The notes under the pieces were generated by a model. That model was not told the origin of the DNA, ran no database searches, and worked only from the letters and a program-made list of their open reading frames with translations. A stretch of 64,000 nt of DNA from Alphaproteobacteria bacterium (GTDB lineage: Bacteria; Pseudomonadota; Alphaproteobacteria; Micavibrionales; Micavibrionaceae), in contig JAACPE010000001.1 in the NCBI GenBank assembly GCA_009995595.1, positions 186,001-250,000 on the forward strand, in the 5' to 3' direction. The position numbers and the translations under genes are program-made. Below are positions 17,626-26,160 of this stretch, piece after piece (position 1 is the stretch's first letter; each line of letters begins with the position of its first letter).

Positions 17626-17820
17626 TCATTTAGCTGTTAAAGCCGTTCTAATTCCTGCTCCTAAAACTTGCGGTACATTTGTACCAATCGGAGGATGATT
17701 TTCTAACATTTGTGCTACTTGAAATGCTCGCTCTCGAGCGAGATCTGGATCGAATGGCCCTGATGATTGACTGAATAACGGTCTCATAACTAATTCTGAT
17801 ATTTCAGGACGTCCACTCAT
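17626..17820 (-). CDS. Orphan small protein (64 aa)
   Basis: A 64-residue protein starting MSGRPEISELVMRPLF. The well-placed AAGAGGTG 5 nt upstream of the ATG supports translation. It has a helical core (DPDLARERAFQVAQMLENHPP) and no membrane segment. It lies 42 bp downstream of yejB and 102 bp upstream of the 90-residue orphan. No family recognised. Confidence 0.6.
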   Translation of the reverse strand: MSGRPEISELVMRPLFSQSSGPFDPDLARERAFQVAQMLENHPPIGTNVPQVLGAGIRTALTAK

Positions 17821-17862
17821 TATACACCTCTTTTTATTGTTGAGTTTTATATTTTATGGAAA

Positions 17863-18969
17863 TTACACTGTTCTGGCGGCAAAGTCAATCCTTGGATCCA
17901 CTAAAACATAAACAACATCCCGAATAAGGGTTGTAATCAGACCCATAAGGGCAAAAATATATAAAGTGCCGAGCACGACAGGGTAGTCCCTGTTAATCAC
18001 ACTCTCGTAGCCCAAAAGCCCCAGCCCATCAAGGGAGAAGATCACCTCTATCAAGAGAGAGCCTGTAAAGAAAATCGCCAAAAATGCACTCGGAAAACCT
18101 GCAATGACAATAAGCATCGCGTTACGAAACACATGACCATAAAGCACTTGGTTTTGCTCTAACCCCTTTGCGCGGGCGGTGACAACATATTGTTTGTTCA
18201 CTTCATCCAAAAATGAATTCTTGGTGAGCATTGTCAAACCTGCAAACCCACTAATCACCATTGCCGCAACGGGCAACACCATATGCCAAAGGTAATCGAG
18301 AACTTGCTGGATAAAGTTCATCTCATCAAACCCGTCAGATGTGAGGCCGCGCAGGGGAAAAATATCAAAATACCGCCCCCCTGCAAAAACAACGATGAGC
18401 AGAATTGCAAACATAAAAGACGGGATAGCATAGCCCGTAAACACCGCCGCCGATGTCCAGATATCAAATTTCTGCCCATCGGTCACGGCTTTTTTAATGC
18501 CAAGCGGGATCGATATAAGATAGATAATCAGCGTCGACCATAGGCCAAGGGATATTGACACAGGCATTTTTTCAAGCACGAGGGAAATAACAGATTTATC
18601 CTGATAATAACTCTCCCCCAGATCAAACTTGGCGTAATTCACCACCATTTGGAAAAAGCGTTCATGCGCGGGCTTATCAAAGCCATACATGGCCTCAAGC
18701 TCGGCTACGAATTGAGGGTCCAGACCTTGTGACCCGCGATATTTGCTTGATTGTCCAGTGGATTGCCCCGTTGATCCGACCGCCATATCGCCGCCCGCTG
18801 AGCCGCCGCCAAAACGCGCTGTGGCTTCAACGCCGTGACCTTGTAATTGGGCAATCATGCGCTCAACTGGCCCGCCCGGCACAAATTGGACAATAATAAA
18901 GCTGATCAACATAATCCCAAGCAAAGTCGGGATCATTAAGAGCAAGCGTTTGAGGAGATAATTAGCCAT
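17863..18969 (-). CDS. yejB: Peptide ABC transporter permease YejB
   Basis: A 368-residue inner-membrane permease of the DppB/OppB type. The first helix ([30 protein letters not shown]) is typical, followed by a long periplasmic segment (about residues 35-115) as in YejB. Five helices and the loop [21 protein letters not shown] follow. Its first eight bases (ATGGCTAA) overlap the end of the phosphatase gene, implying coupled translation with that gene rather than with yejA. Confidence 0.92.
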   Translation of the reverse strand: MANYLLKRLLLMIPTLLGIMLISFIIVQFVPGGPVERMIAQLQGHGVEATARFGGGSAGGDMAVGSTGQSTGQSSKYRGSQGLDPQFVAELEAMYGFDKPAHERFFQMVVNYAKFDLGESYYQDKSVISLVLEKMPVSISLGLWSTLIIYLISIPLGIKKAVTDGQKFDIWTSAAVFTGYAIPSFMFAILLIVVFAGGRYFDIFPLRGLTSDGFDEMNFIQQVLDYLWHMVLPVAAMVISGFAGLTMLTKNSFLDEVNKQYVVTARAKGLEQNQVLYGHVFRNAMLIVIAGFPSAFLAIFFTGSLLIEVIFSLDGLGLLGYESVINRDYPVVLGTLYIFALMGLITTLIRDVVYVLVDPRIDFAARTV

Positions 18970-19588
18970 GGCGTTGCGGTTTCACATTCCAGTCTTTAAC
19001 GGTCCATTGATTATTGGCATATTGTAATATACCAACCGCGCCCGTGGACAGCTTGATTTTGTTGTTATTCGCGAATTCTTCAAAATTCCCGGCCAATGCA
19101 GGAGCAAAGCGGGCAATACCGTTTGATGTCACAACGAAGATGGTATCTTGTTCATCTTCAATAAGATGACTGGCAAAGTTTTGCCAGTTGGTTTTACAAA
19201 CCTCAGGGTCAAAATCCCAGCCTTTAGGCACAATGGCTTCCTCGTCCCAATCTCGGATAGCCGCCGCGCCAATACGGGCGACCACTTTATCTTCCGTCTG
19301 GTTTTCATCAACGCCATAATCAATCTCGTTAAAAATGGCAAGCGGGAAGATGGGCTGCACGTAGCCGATTTGTTGAAGGGCTATTTCCGCCGTTTGTTTG
19401 GTGCGCTTTAGTTCGGAACAATAAGTGATTTCGGGGATATAACCGTTTTCCTTCATCCATTTACCAAGGCGCTGCGCTTGCTCAATTCCGCTATCGACCA
19501 ACGGCAAATCTGTCCGCGCCCCAACCCGTGTTGGGGTTTGGCCGGCGGTGAATGTGTTGCCATGGCGGGCGATGATGAGCGTTGTCAT
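18962..19588 (-). CDS. Histidine phosphatase superfamily protein, second catalytic His replaced
   Basis: A 208-residue phosphoglycerate-mutase-like protein. The RHG motif is intact ([10 protein letters not shown]), as is the arginine of [14 protein letters not shown]. The usual second catalytic histidine motif (VSHGG) reads VTSNGIARF, with Asn in place of His. It may be a variant subfamily or weakly active. The start is placed at ATG 19588 ([10 protein letters not shown]). The GTG at 19603 would add five residues inside an inverted repeat. The stop overlaps the yejB start by 8 bp. kdsB lies upstream, across the repeat. Confidence 0.8.
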   Translation of the reverse strand: MTTLIIARHGNTFTAGQTPTRVGARTDLPLVDSGIEQAQRLGKWMKENGYIPEITYCSELKRTKQTAEIALQQIGYVQPIFPLAIFNEIDYGVDENQTEDKVVARIGAAAIRDWDEEAIVPKGWDFDPEVCKTNWQNFASHLIEDEQDTIFVVTSNGIARFAPALAGNFEEFANNNKIKLSTGAVGILQYANNQWTVKDWNVKPQRHG

Positions 19589-19598
19589 GGATTTTTTT

Positions 19599-19656
19599 AC
19601 CACTAAGACACCAAGTCACCAAGGGTTTTTCCTTCGTGTCTTTGTGTCTTGGTGGT
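19599..19656. repeat. Inverted repeat built of 8-bp CACNAAGA units
   Basis: The left arm (19601-19624) is CACTAAGA, CACCAAGT, CACCAAGG. The right arm (19631-19654) is the reverse complement of CACCAAGA, CACAAAGA, CACGAAGG. Six near-copies of an octamer thus form a hairpin of about 26 bp with a 6-nt loop. It lies exactly between the kdsB stop and the phosphatase start. It could act as a terminator or mRNA stabiliser, or be a mobile repeat. Similar CACNAAGA repeats occur in many environmental genomes. Confidence 0.8.
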
Positions 19657-20468
19657 TATAATTTTTTCAACATTTCTTCGGCGCGTTTGACGTCTTCTGG
19701 GCTGTCTATGCCCGCTTGGGCGAGGCCTAAGGGGACGTTGAGTTTTATGGTTTGAATGGTAATGCCGTTTTCAAGAAATCTTAATTGCTCTAACCCTTCC
19801 AACTTCTCGTAATATCCTTCATCAAGGCTTACGAACTGGCGTAGGATATCGGCGGCGTATCCATACAGGCCAATATGCTGATAAACGGGGGAGAACTCGC
19901 CCATGGTATAGAGCTTTTCTTCCTGACGGATGGCAGGAATGATGTTTTTTGAAAACCAGAGCGCTTGGCCGTTTTTATTGATGGTGCAGGTCGTGCCGCT
20001 AAACGGTGTGATTTGCTTTTGGGCGCGCAGGCGATCAAGCTCTGACCATCTGAGGTTAATGATCGGGGTGATAACTTCTATGTCTGTGTTGGCCTGAAAG
20101 GCTATGATCATTTTGCTTATGGCCTCAATCGGTGTAAAAGGTGCGTCCCCTTGTAGGCCAAGGACAAAATCAATTTTATTGCCGCTGTAATTTTCAAGGA
20201 TATTTAGTGCCTCAAGGACGCGGTCTGATCCTGTTTTACAGTTATCTGACGTCATAATACCTTGCACGCCTAGTTCTGCGGCGTGATCGGCGATGCGCTG
20301 ATCTTCGGTGGCGACAGCAAGTGTGATGTCGCCATCAATCTGCCCTATCGCAGATTGAGCGAGGGATACAACACGGCTAAGCATTGTTTGACCACCAATC
20401 ATAGTCAAAGGCTTGCCCGGAAAGCGGGTTGAGGCGTAACGGGCAGGGATGATAATTGCTATTTTCAT
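19656..20468 (-). CDS. kdsB: 3-deoxy-manno-octulosonate cytidylyltransferase
   Basis: Activates Kdo as CMP-Kdo for lipopolysaccharide inner-core synthesis. The start is set at ATG 20468 (MKIAIIIPARYASTRFPGKPL), where the conserved family N-terminus begins. The open frame continues 40 codons upstream without homology. GGQTMLSRV, ATEDQRIADHA, SDNCKTGSDRV, LQGDAPF and HIGLYGYAADIL are further KdsB motifs. 270 residues is close to the usual 245-260. The inverted repeat starts at its stop codon. Confidence 0.94.
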   Translation of the reverse strand: MKIAIIIPARYASTRFPGKPLTMIGGQTMLSRVVSLAQSAIGQIDGDITLAVATEDQRIADHAAELGVQGIMTSDNCKTGSDRVLEALNILENYSGNKIDFVLGLQGDAPFTPIEAISKMIIAFQANTDIEVITPIINLRWSELDRLRAQKQITPFSGTTCTINKNGQALWFSKNIIPAIRQEEKLYTMGEFSPVYQHIGLYGYAADILRQFVSLDEGYYEKLEGLEQLRFLENGITIQTIKLNVPLGLAQAGIDSPEDVKRAEEMLKKL

Positions 20469-20527
20469 AATAATTGACTTTATGTGTTTTCTATGGTTAT
20501 ATACGCACGGTAACAGAGGAGAATCAA

Positions 20528-20680
20528 ATGTCCAATATAGATCGTCCAACCTTTGAAAAAGTTGAAGGACTCGCGGATAGACTTGCAAAAGTTGCAGAAG
20601 TCAAAACTCAAGAGAGTGGGGCTGCTGCTAAAACAGGTGTTTTATCATTATTAAGAGCCAATCGACCTACTCGCTCTTAA
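20528..20680 (+). CDS. Orphan 50-residue protein
   Basis: A 50-residue ORF (MSNIDRPTFEKVEGLADRL...) with an excellent ribosome-binding sequence, GAGGAGAATCAA, ending next to the ATG. It diverges from kdsB across 59 bp and converges on yejA, overlapping its end by 14 bp. The predicted helix is amphipathic, and the tail is LLRANRPTRS. No family recognised. The strong ribosome-binding site is the main evidence. Confidence 0.55.
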   Translation: MSNIDRPTFEKVEGLADRLAKVAEVKTQESGAAAKTGVLSLLRANRPTRS

Positions 20681-22484
20681 CCCACCATGTATCGGTTACC
20701 GCTGGCGTTAGGCCAGACAATTCCGCTGGGCGGCCTAGCTTTTTCCAGTAGGCCACGCGGAAATGGTCAATATGCCATTGCGGAATCACGTAATATCCAG
20801 AGAGCAAAACGCGATCAAGGGCTTGGGTGAGGGCAACAAGTTCTGCACGGCTTGGGGCCTGAATTAGTTTTTCAATTAAATCATCAACAACGGGATCTTT
20901 CACGCCGATGGTATTGCGTGATCCCGGCGTGTCTGCTTTTACGCTTGACCAATAATCGCGCTGTTCATTGCCGGGGGAGCTGGATTGTCCCATGGATCCA
21001 ATGGTCATGTCATAATCAAAATCATTCATGCGGTTTTGATATTGCGCGGGATCAAGCACACGGAAATTTGCCTCAACACCGATCTTTTTTAAATTACCAA
21101 TAAAGGGAAGGACCCAACGCTCAAACAACGGATTTGAATCTATAATTTCAAATTGAAGGCGCTGGCCTGTTGTTTCATGCACGCGGATTCCATCTTCACC
21201 CAGTTTATAGCCAGCGGCATCCAAGATATCAGTGGCTTTTTTCATGTTGGCGCGGTTGCGCCCTGATCCATCTGTTTTAGGCGGCGTGTAGCGTGTAGTA
21301 AAAACGTCGGCGGGGAGTTGATCGCGATAGCTTTCTAATATTTCAAGAACGCGCCCTTCGGGTAAACCATCTGTAGAAGCCAGTTCAGAGTTTTCGAAAA
21401 AGCTATCGGTGCGGGTATAAGAATCATAAGCAAATTGCTTATTTGACCAATCAAAGTCAAAGGCATAGGCAAGGGCTTTGCGAACCTCAATATCTTGGAA
21501 AACAGGTTTACGGATATTGTATAAAAATCCCTGCATTCCTTGGGGACGCTCATGCGCAATTTCTTCTTTTATAATTTGTCCTGATTGAACAGCAGGAGCG
21601 TCATAGGCCGTTGCCCAGAGCTTGGCAGTGTTTTCTAATTGAAAATCAAACTCGTTTGCAAAAAATGCCTCGAGTGCGACGTTGCTGTCTTTGTAATAAT
21701 CATATGAGATTTTATCAAAGTTAAAACGGCCTTTATTGATGGGTAAATCTTTGCCCCAGTAATCAGCGCGGCGCGTATAATCAATCGTACGGCCTGCCTC
21801 GACTTTTGATACAGCATATGGGCCACTTCCAAGTGGTGCATCAAGGGAGGTTGCGCTAAAATTACGCCCTTGTGCAGTCCAGTAATGTTTGGGCAGGATA
21901 CTCATTTGTGCAATGATAAGGGGTAGCTCTGCATTATCACCATGTTTAAAGGTAAATTTGACGCGGCTGTCTGATGTGGCCTCAACTTTTGTAACATCGC
22001 CATAATATGCTTTAAAGAAAGGCTGGCCATTTTCTAAAACAGTATTAAATGTCCAGACAACGTCATGCGCTGTAACGGGAAGGCCATCTGCCCATTTTGC
22101 GAGTGGGTTAATATTGAACGCCACCCATTGACGCGATTCAGGAAGCTCAATCGTTTCTGCTAATAGACCATACATAGAAAATGGCTCATCAAGGCTTTGC
22201 TCCATTAGAGAGTCATAAACGAAACTCTGGCCCAAAAAAGTCATGCCCGCAGCGGGTGTTCCTTTAATGATAAAGGGGTTTAGGCTGTCGAATGTGCCAA
22301 TAGCCGATAGTTTTAATTCTCCACCTTTCGGTGCATCTGGATTGACGTAGTCTAGATGCGTGAAATTATCATCATATTTGGCTGTGCCATGCATGGTGAT
22401 GCTTTTGCTGATATTGACCATGGGCAGTTCTGCCATAGCGGGCGCTGAGAATGTGAGGAGAAGAAGCAGAGTTAAAAAACGCAT
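20667..22484 (-). CDS. yejA: Periplasmic peptide-binding protein YejA
   Basis: A 605-residue family 5 solute-binding protein. The signal peptide is MRFLTLLLLLTFSAPAMA. The mature protein has the SBP_bac_5 layout: YDDNFTHLDYVNPDAPKGGELKLSAIGTFDSLNPF, WVAFNINPLAKWADGLPVTAHDVVWTF and a C-terminal LSGYYVIPQWHIDHFRVAYW, characteristic of YejA. It delivers peptides to YejBEF. It lies 12 bp downstream of pyrD and is separated from yejB by kdsB and the phosphatase. Confidence 0.93.
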   Translation of the reverse strand: MRFLTLLLLLTFSAPAMAELPMVNISKSITMHGTAKYDDNFTHLDYVNPDAPKGGELKLSAIGTFDSLNPFIIKGTPAAGMTFLGQSFVYDSLMEQSLDEPFSMYGLLAETIELPESRQWVAFNINPLAKWADGLPVTAHDVVWTFNTVLENGQPFFKAYYGDVTKVEATSDSRVKFTFKHGDNAELPLIIAQMSILPKHYWTAQGRNFSATSLDAPLGSGPYAVSKVEAGRTIDYTRRADYWGKDLPINKGRFNFDKISYDYYKDSNVALEAFFANEFDFQLENTAKLWATAYDAPAVQSGQIIKEEIAHERPQGMQGFLYNIRKPVFQDIEVRKALAYAFDFDWSNKQFAYDSYTRTDSFFENSELASTDGLPEGRVLEILESYRDQLPADVFTTRYTPPKTDGSGRNRANMKKATDILDAAGYKLGEDGIRVHETTGQRLQFEIIDSNPLFERWVLPFIGNLKKIGVEANFRVLDPAQYQNRMNDFDYDMTIGSMGQSSSPGNEQRDYWSSVKADTPGSRNTIGVKDPVVDDLIEKLIQAPSRAELVALTQALDRVLLSGYYVIPQWHIDHFRVAYWKKLGRPAELSGLTPAVTDTWWVKSE

Positions 22485-22496
22485 TGTTTTTCCTTT

Positions 22497-23579
22497 TTAT
22501 AATTTATGAGCCGTACCCACGGCCTTTGATATATGGTCAAAACCGTCTTTTTCAAGAAGGTCTAATAAATCTTTACATATTTTTACTGCAAGCTCTGGCC
22601 CATGATAGACAAGGGCAGAGTAGAGTTGAATAAGGGAGGCGCCTGCTTTTATTTTCTCATAGGCATCCGCCCCATTTGAAATGCCGCCAATACCGATAAT
22701 AGGCATTCTACCATGTGTTAGTTTGTAAAAATTACCAATAATTTGCGTCGATTTATCCCGCACAGGCATGCCGGAAAGGCCGCCCATTTCGTCTTTAAAT
22801 CCTGTACTTAAATAGTCTGGACGCTCAAGGGTTGTGTTGGTCAGAACAAGGCCATCAACGCCAGCTTCAATTACTGTTTGCGCGATTTCATTTTGTTGAG
22901 TTTCATCTAAATCAGGGGCGAGTTTAATCAAAATAGGCGGCGGATCATCTTGATCACATGATTTTGCACGCTGCTCATGGATGCGCCCAATAAGCGCGAG
23001 TAAATTATCACGTTGTTGTAAATTACGAAGGCCGGGCGTGTTGGGGGATGAGATATTAATCGTAAAATAATCCGCCAATTGACCAAGCGATTCAATGAGC
23101 GCGCAGTAATCATTGGCAGGTTCAGTTTGATCTTTGTTCATCCCGATATTAAGTCCAACGATCCCATGCGGGCGGTTTGCCTTTTTGAAATAGGTCATGA
23201 CATTTGCTTTAAAAACATCAAGGCCTTTATTGGGAAATCCCATGCGGTTTATGACGGCCTCATTTATGGGATCACGAAAAACGCGGGGTCTGGGATTGCC
23301 GTCTTGGGATTTGGGTGTAACTGTTCCTACTTCAGTAAAGCCAAAACCCATTTTTAAAATGGCCTCAATGGCTTCGGCGTTTTTATCAAATCCTGCAGCA
23401 AGACCAACAGGATTTGGAAAGTTTCTGTTCCACAAGGTAACCTGAAGGCGCGGGTCATTGATTGCTTTAAATGTAGGATGCAATCCGTTTTTGAGCGCGC
23501 TCATGGTGACCATGTGCGCCTTTTCGGGGTCGAGCGCATGAAGCGCAGGTTTTATGACTTTAAACGGTAGATTAAGCAT
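22497..23579 (-). CDS. pyrD: Dihydroorotate dehydrogenase (quinone), class 2
   Basis: A 360-residue membrane-associated flavoprotein oxidising dihydroorotate for pyrimidine synthesis. It has the class 2 N-terminal helix region (LDPEKAHMVTMSALK), NPVGLAAGFDKNAEAI, FGFTEVGTVTPKSQDGNPRPRVFRD, the catalytic-serine stretch TINISSPNTPGLRNLQ, LIKLAPDL, VLTNTTLERP, and the FMN phosphate loop IIGIGGISNGADAYEKI. It begins 40 bp after the pgsA stop and is followed after 12 bp by yejA. Confidence 0.96.
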   Translation of the reverse strand: MLNLPFKVIKPALHALDPEKAHMVTMSALKNGLHPTFKAINDPRLQVTLWNRNFPNPVGLAAGFDKNAEAIEAILKMGFGFTEVGTVTPKSQDGNPRPRVFRDPINEAVINRMGFPNKGLDVFKANVMTYFKKANRPHGIVGLNIGMNKDQTEPANDYCALIESLGQLADYFTINISSPNTPGLRNLQQRDNLLALIGRIHEQRAKSCDQDDPPPILIKLAPDLDETQQNEIAQTVIEAGVDGLVLTNTTLERPDYLSTGFKDEMGGLSGMPVRDKSTQIIGNFYKLTHGRMPIIGIGGISNGADAYEKIKAGASLIQLYSALVYHGPELAVKICKDLLDLLEKDGFDHISKAVGTAHKL

Positions 23580-23619
23580 GCTTTAAAAAAGCGTAAAATA
23601 GGGGCGATTTCAAGGCAAA

Positions 23620-24153
23620 TCAGTCGTTTAAGTGCTTTAATCCCGCATTCAAATATTGCCAGCCTGTGATAACCGTGAGGATGGCGGCAACGCCGAGTAG
23701 GATTTGACCCGTTAAAAGCAACGGCCCGCCATAGATAAGAACGCCAAGGGCAATCATTTGAAATGTTGTTTTCCATTTGGCAAGGCTTGTGACAGGTAGT
23801 TTGACGTTTTTAGGCCCCAAAAATTCCCTCATGCCAGAGACAAGAAATTCTCGGGTAAAAATAACGATAACGGGGATCGTCCACAGCACCTCTAAACGCC
23901 CGATATCAACAAGGGCAATGAGAATAACAGCCACAAACACTTTATCGGCGATTGGGTCAAGGAAGGTGCCAAAGGGCGATACAATTTTTAATTTCCGCGC
24001 CAAATATCCATCTAAAAAATCGGTAAGCGCGGATAACACATAAAGCCCGAGCGCCGCATACAGCGCCCACAGATATGGCGTATATAAAAGCCAGATAAGC
24101 ACAGGCAATAACGCCATGCGCGATAAGGTTAGAATATTGGGTATTTGTTTCAT
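23620..24153 (-). CDS. pgsA: CDP-diacylglycerol-glycerol-3-phosphate 3-phosphatidyltransferase
   Basis: A 177-residue polytopic membrane enzyme for the first committed step of phosphatidylglycerol synthesis. It starts MKQIPNILTLSRMALLPVLIWLLY, the usual PgsA N-terminus. The CDP-alcohol phosphatidyltransferase motif is complete: DFLDGYLARKLKIVSPFGTFLDPIADK (D-G-x2-A-R-x8-G-x3-D-x3-D). The middle has the typical FTREFLVSGMREFL. It lies upstream of pyrD on the same strand. Confidence 0.95.
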   Translation of the reverse strand: MKQIPNILTLSRMALLPVLIWLLYTPYLWALYAALGLYVLSALTDFLDGYLARKLKIVSPFGTFLDPIADKVFVAVILIALVDIGRLEVLWTIPVIVIFTREFLVSGMREFLGPKNVKLPVTSLAKWKTTFQMIALGVLIYGGPLLLTGQILLGVAAILTVITGWQYLNAGLKHLND

Positions 24154-24198
24154 ATGGGGACGTTATCAAAAGCAAAGCTGAAGCGCTAGAGACAAAAA

Positions 24199-25140
24199 TT
24201 ATGGTCTTATCGCTGGGCTAGGGGCTTTTGAAATGGCACCATGTTGACGTAAGAAACTGATGGTAAATTTTAAAAGCCCTGCTGGCTCTATTCGTTCTTG
24301 TAGTCTTATCACACCGTTTTCTTGGGCATAACAGGCGTTCATCACTGGACCGATGGCCTGCCTGAAAGGGCATTCGATTGCTCTTTGTTCGTCAATATTA
24401 CCATTTTCGTCTGTCTCAAAATCCTGAGAAATCATTATTCCTGCTTTTGAGGCATGTTTAAAAATAGCAGTACTTAATGCCTTATCCATTGCACGATCAA
24501 TATCTGCTGAGTTTTGGTCTTGTTGTCTATCTAATTCATAAGCAACAACAGGGATGAATTCATTTATAAAAGGGTTAAATTCAATGCCGTCTTTTAGGCT
24601 CTCGATGACCTCGCTTATTTCTTTATGCTCTGGTTTTCCAGCATAGCGGGGTAAAAAACGATCCTTTAAACCCTGAGTGTATCCCAACATGGCGTCTTGA
24701 ATAAGAAAAGCACCACACTCATAGGCACCATTTTTGCTCAAAAATTCTTTGGCACGCCGATATTCTCCCTCAGTGAGAGGGTGCACTTCTCTAATTTTCT
24801 GACCGTTATGCTCTGGCTTACGGAAGGATGAAGTTGTTCCAAAAATGGCTTTGAAAGCATTAGCGTCATTTAGGTCTTCGGGTGTGTCAGGCGCTTGAGT
24901 TGTATTCCATGCATAGATCTCAAAGCGTTCCGTATCGAGGTTGTTGAAATAATATTCTATAAAATTCTTAATCGTGGTGCTATCTAACAAGGTTTGCATG
25001 ACAGCTATACGTCTTGCCATATCATCATCTATTGCGAGAGATTCAGTGAGAGGTGACTCTAAAGACGAAAATAGTGCTGCCGGAATGCTTTTTGCAATCG
25101 GTGTTGGTAAGAAAAAACTATGCGTCGAGCTTTCGGCCAT
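24199..25140 (-). CDS. Orphan protein (313 aa) between ctrA and pgsA
   Basis: A 313-residue acidic soluble protein of unknown function. No signal peptide or clear membrane segment is visible. The region FRQAIGPVMNACYAQENGVIRLQERI and the proline-rich tail AISKAPSPAIRP are its notable stretches. The ribosome-binding site is weak (GGCTACCTATATCT before ATG). It lies downstream of ctrA but behind the ctrA terminator, and 45 bp upstream of pgsA. Composition resembles its neighbours. I recognise no family. Confidence 0.7.
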   Translation of the reverse strand: MAESSTHSFFLPTPIAKSIPAALFSSLESPLTESLAIDDDMARRIAVMQTLLDSTTIKNFIEYYFNNLDTERFEIYAWNTTQAPDTPEDLNDANAFKAIFGTTSSFRKPEHNGQKIREVHPLTEGEYRRAKEFLSKNGAYECGAFLIQDAMLGYTQGLKDRFLPRYAGKPEHKEISEVIESLKDGIEFNPFINEFIPVVAYELDRQQDQNSADIDRAMDKALSTAIFKHASKAGIMISQDFETDENGNIDEQRAIECPFRQAIGPVMNACYAQENGVIRLQERIEPAGLLKFTISFLRQHGAISKAPSPAIRP

Positions 25141-25197
25141 AGATATAGGTAGCCGTTTTTATTAATTATGTCAATTAAATCAATTGGGGTTTTGATA

Positions 25198-25235
25198 GAA
25201 AAAACGCCAAAACCATTGCTGGATCGGCGTTTTGT
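25198..25235 (-). terminator. Rho-independent terminator of ctrA
   Basis: On the minus strand, AAAACGCC and GGCGTT enclose a second small stem (CCA-GCAA-TGG), followed by TTTTTTC. It begins 26 bp after the ctrA stop codon and separates ctrA from the 313-residue orphan. Confidence 0.75.
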
Positions 25236-25259
25236 GTATTTCTTGTCTATGATGCAGTA

Positions 25260-25967
25260 TTACCCTGCTTTCGTGGCCTTTTGTTGACCTTCCATAGGGT
25301 CGCGTAAAACATAGCCGCGTCCCCAGACTGTTTCGATATAGTTCGCACCATCGGTCATTTTTTCGATCTTCTTACGCAGTTTGCAGACAAACACGTCGAT
25401 GATCTTCACTTCTGGCTCGTCCATACCGTTATACAAATGGTTCAGGAACATTTCCTTGGTCAACGTCGTGCCTTTACGAAGGGATAAAAGCTCCATAATG
25501 CCGTATTCTTTACCTGTCAGGTGCAATGGCTCTCCATCAACATCAACGGTGCGGCTATCTAGGTTAACACTCACGCGGCCTGTGATAATCTTGCTTTGGG
25601 CGTGTCCTTGCGAACGGCGAACAATTGCTTGTAGGCGTGCCATTAACTCGCGCTTGTCAAAAGGTTTTGTAAGGTAATCATCCGCGCCAAAACCAAGACC
25701 TTTAATCTTATTATCCATTTCAGAAAGCCCTGAAAGAATAAGAATCGGCGTTTCTACTTTTGATTCACGCAATTGTTTCAAAACATCATAACCATCCATA
25801 TCAGGCAGCATGAGGTCTAAAATAATAATGTCGTAGTCGTAAATTTTACCAATCTCAAGGCCATCCTCGCCGAGATCTGTTGTGTCGACCACGTATCCTT
25901 CTGATTTGAGCATCAGTTCAATACTTTTAGCTGTTGAGCTATCATCTTCTACTAATAATACGCGCAT
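25260..25967 (-). CDS. ctrA: Cell-cycle response regulator CtrA
   Basis: A 235-residue OmpR-family response regulator. The receiver domain starts [25 protein letters not shown] and has the phospho-acceptor Asp51 in [17 protein letters not shown]. The DNA-binding domain carries [37 protein letters not shown], close to identical to CtrA from other alphaproteobacteria. CtrA is phosphorylated through CckA-ChpT and controls flagellar, chemotaxis and division genes. AAGGGG lies 7 nt before the ATG. It diverges from fliI across a region dense in TTAA motifs. Confidence 0.97.
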   Translation of the reverse strand: MRVLLVEDDSSTAKSIELMLKSEGYVVDTTDLGEDGLEIGKIYDYDIIILDLMLPDMDGYDVLKQLRESKVETPILILSGLSEMDNKIKGLGFGADDYLTKPFDKRELMARLQAIVRRSQGHAQSKIITGRVSVNLDSRTVDVDGEPLHLTGKEYGIMELLSLRKGTTLTKEMFLNHLYNGMDEPEVKIIDVFVCKLRKKIEKMTDGANYIETVWGRGYVLRDPMEGQQKATKAG

Positions 25968-26000
25968 ATTTTGTCCCCTTAATTTATGTGCTAAATGGGG

Positions 26001-26075
26001 TTAATCAACATACTGTTGTTAACCATTGTTAATAAAGATTAACACAAAATCGTAAAAGTTAACAAAAAAAATTAA
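26001..26075. promoter_or_regulatory. Phased TTAA array in the divergent ctrA/fliI promoter
   Basis: Six TTAA tetramers start at 26001, 26019, 26029, 26039, 26059 and 26072. Those at 26019, 26029, 26039 and 26059 are spaced in multiples of 10 bp. One begins TTAACCAT, the CtrA half-site known in rhizobia. GGTTAA-T-CAACA and TGTTG-TTAACC (25999-26024) form an inverted repeat. No pair has the exact N7 spacing. CtrA autoregulation is the likely reading. Confidence 0.6.
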
Positions 26076-26160
26076 CGTTTTAGTCTTTTTCGCTCGTTTT
26101 TTAACCAGTTTAGATAAGTTTCGCTTTTTTATGATGCGCTTTGCGCGGTACAATCATTTT

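Noticed and set aside
25161-25180. TTAA-N9-TTAA downstream of ctrA
   Set aside because: Wrong spacing, and located at the 5' end of the orphan gene behind a terminator.
26059-26075. TTAA-N9-TTAA upstream of fliI as an exact CtrA site
   Set aside because: Spacing is 9, not 7. It is kept only as part of the TTAA array.
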